In this document: positions 5,979-6,621 of the stretch, one piece after another
Layout of the letters: every line of letters begins with the position of its first letter
Position numbering within the stretch: the stretch's first letter is position 1
Notes under the pieces: generated by a model
Told to the model about the DNA's origin: nothing
What the model saw: only the letters and a program-made list of their open reading frames with translations
Databases searched by the model: none
Origin: CAZQYC01 sp043746555
Lineage (GTDB): Bacteria > Pseudomonadota > Gammaproteobacteria > Steroidobacterales > Steroidobacteraceae
Assembly (NCBI GenBank): GCA_043746555.1
Contig: JAYTQU010000070.1
Span: forward strand, 1-6,621
DNA length: 6,621 nt
Direction of reading: 5' to 3'
Made by a program: the position numbers and the translations under genes

Positions 5979-6037
5979 TGAGCCCGTCGAGAATCAATTG
6001 CCGGTGCGTTAACCGCGCCCGCGATCGTTCTTAGAAA

Positions 6038-6334
6038 TTATTTCCGTCCGAGTTGTGGAACGCCCGCGCCGGCAACCCCGAGTTCTTTAGCGGGCCGTTC
6101 GCTTTCGTGAACCCACGGTAATCGGCTGCGTCGTATTTCGCCGGGTTCAACGATGCGCAGATCTTCCGCTTTCATTTCCCGTGTGCGGTCGTGCTCCGCA
6201 AACGGATCGTCGCTGTTCGGCCACTGCCACACGCTGTTGCCGCGTTCGTCGAAAATTATGCGGCCGTTGCGCGGCACGAGCCACACGTCGGACGCGTCCA
6301 GAATATCTTCGGCGGTTGATTTTTTGGCGGTCAT
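6038..6334 (-). CDS. Unrecognised 98-residue cytoplasmic protein
   Basis: This is a small, charged, soluble-looking protein with no signal peptide or membrane segment. The start is well supported: on the minus strand AGGAG lies five bases before the ATG. The N-terminal half (residues 11-38) holds ILDASDVWLVPRNGRIIFDE then RGNSVWQW, which looks like a small beta-rich unit ending in a Trp-x-Trp pair. The middle (39-58) is acidic and polar; residues 59-67 (LRIVEPGEI) resemble another strand; the tail is Arg/Pro/Gly-rich and probably flexible. A GR-[IV]-[IV]-[FY]-D-x-x-GN-x-VW-x-W pattern seems familiar from uncharacterised small proteobacterial proteins, but that is memory, not a match. It stands alone: the decayed SnoaL-like gene converges on it and a hairpin region lies upstream. 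No function is proposed. Confidence 0.8.
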   Translation of the reverse strand: MTAKKSTAEDILDASDVWLVPRNGRIIFDERGNSVWQWPNSDDPFAEHDRTREMKAEDLRIVEPGEIRRSRLPWVHESERPAKELGVAGAGVPQLGRK

Positions 6335-6340
6335 ACAAGC

Positions 6341-6345
6341 TCCTG
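6341..6345 (-). promoter_or_regulatory. Shine-Dalgarno of the 98-residue protein
   Basis: On the minus strand the order is CCAGGAGCTTGT then ATG. AGGAG lies about five bases before the start. It is the best ribosome binding site on the minus strand of this window and supports translation of this otherwise unrecognised ORF. Confidence 0.75.
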
Positions 6346-6382
6346 GTTGGAACCGTATCGGCGTTTACACGAGCTACTTAAC

Positions 6383-6410
6383 GAAATCACGACGACTACT
6401 CGTCGATTTC
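6383..6410. other. Strong bulged hairpin upstream of the 98-residue protein gene
   Basis: GAAATC (6383-6388) pairs with GATTTC (6405-6410), and GACGA (6391-6395) pairs with TCGTC (6400-6404). This gives 11 pairs with a two-base AC bulge and a CTAC tetraloop. It ends about 49 bases before the minus-strand start at 6334. It could be a leader structure of that gene or a terminator without a T-tract; sequence alone does not decide. Confidence 0.5.
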
Positions 6411-6427
6411 TCGGCTTGAGTCTCACT

Positions 6428-6473
6428 GGCGCGCGATGGGGGCGAGTGATGGGCGCGCGATGGGGCGCGCGAT
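6428..6473. repeat. Short GC-rich tandem repeat, four copies of GGCGCGCGAT
   Basis: GGCGCGCGAT occurs at 6428-6437, 6452-6461 and 6464-6473, with a diverged copy GGCGAGTGAT at 6441-6450. The spacing is 11-13 bases, close to one helical turn. It is non-coding as far as can be judged; minus-strand ORFs across it give only a repetitive R-A-P-H/I-x peptide. It could be a slippage-generated repeat or a set of in-phase protein sites. Confidence 0.6.
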
Positions 6474-6500
6474 TAGGGAATCGTCGATGAGCCAATGAAT

Positions 6501-6530
6501 ACGGCTCGACGATTTGCATCGCCGAGCCGT
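6501..6530 (-). terminator. Strong hairpin, likely terminator for the right-edge gene
   Basis: ACGGCTCG (6501-6508) pairs with CGAGCCGT (6523-6530). After one A-C mismatch, CGAT (6510-6513) pairs with ATCG (6518-6521) around a TTGC loop. That makes 12 pairs in a 30-base element. On the minus strand it would lie 53 bases after the stop of the possible right-edge gene. The following ATTCATTGG is only moderately T-rich, so intrinsic termination is plausible but not clear. Confidence 0.5.
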
Positions 6531-6583
6531 GCGAGTTGCGCAATCAGTCGTCTAAAGATCAGTGCGCGAGCGCCGCCGAGCGT

Positions 6584-6621
6584 TCAGGGATCGTCCCAGT
6601 AGCGATAGTCCCAGCAGCCGT
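6584..6621 (-). CDS. Possible 3' end of a Tyr/Trp-rich protein entering from the right
   Basis: On the minus strand the last bases read GCWDYRYWDDP followed by a TGA at 6586-6584. A Trp/Tyr/Asp-rich ending of this kind is unlike random sequence and resembles tails of small secreted or periplasmic proteins with aromatic repeats. The strong hairpin 53 bases downstream suits a gene end. Only 11 complete codons are visible, so both the reading frame and the gene are tentative and no family can be named. Confidence 0.35.
   Translation of the reverse strand, partial: GCWDYRYWDDP

Noticed and set aside
5470..6012. 180-residue plus ORF with an apparent signal peptide
   Set aside because: It is a chimera across two broken genes. 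The start lies out of frame on the first remnant and the tail is out of frame after 5837.
6331..6543. 70-residue minus ORF with RAPHRAPI repeats
   Set aside because: The peptide repeats only reflect the DNA tandem repeat. It runs through two hairpins and overlaps the start of the better-supported 98-residue gene.

Overview
The window reads as an ordinary chromosomal stretch of a moderately GC-rich, probably Gram-negative proteobacterium. That placement is an inference from gene content and cannot be confirmed without a search. Supporting genes are a LytTR response regulator tail, a secreted alpha/beta-hydrolase, a stand-alone PspC-domain protein, a class III CoA-transferase and an acetoacetyl-CoA synthetase. 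I see no CRISPR array, tRNA, rRNA, insertion sequence or phage gene.

Layout. At the left edge (3-176, plus) is the C-terminal end of a LytTR DNA-binding domain. It converges on, and its stop codon overlaps the stop of, a minus-strand secreted esterase-like alpha/beta-hydrolase (173-1072). A 269-base gap (1073-1341) holds repeated CCGG-containing words and a doubtful 57-residue minus ORF. It leads to a small plus-strand PspC-domain membrane protein, re-started at 1342. After a short convergent gap with a possible terminator come two minus-strand genes, probably one transcription unit: acetoacetyl-CoA synthetase (5083-2984) upstream, then a CaiB/BaiF family CoA-transferase (2896-1658). Together they suggest activation of acetoacetate and transfer of CoA to another acid, in ketone-body, polyhydroxybutyrate or acid catabolism. 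The synthetase has a clear inverted repeat in its upstream region.

The most unusual part is 5346-5978 (plus): two adjacent decayed genes. The first is a C-terminal remnant of a secreted protein resembling the EXORDIUM/PHI-1 type. It is split by a one-base loss in a G run and truncated at both ends. The second is a SnoaL/DUF4440-like protein broken by a frameshift and an in-frame TGA where a Trp codon is expected. Naive ORF calling instead gives plausible-looking but chimeric 93- and 180-residue proteins.

The right end has an unrecognised 98-residue minus-strand protein with a strong Shine-Dalgarno sequence, two sizeable hairpins, a short GC-rich tandem repeat, and perhaps the last codons of a Tyr/Trp-rich minus-strand protein at the edge. 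No previously undescribed multi-gene system could be supported; the decayed pair and the regulatory palindromes deserve the second look.
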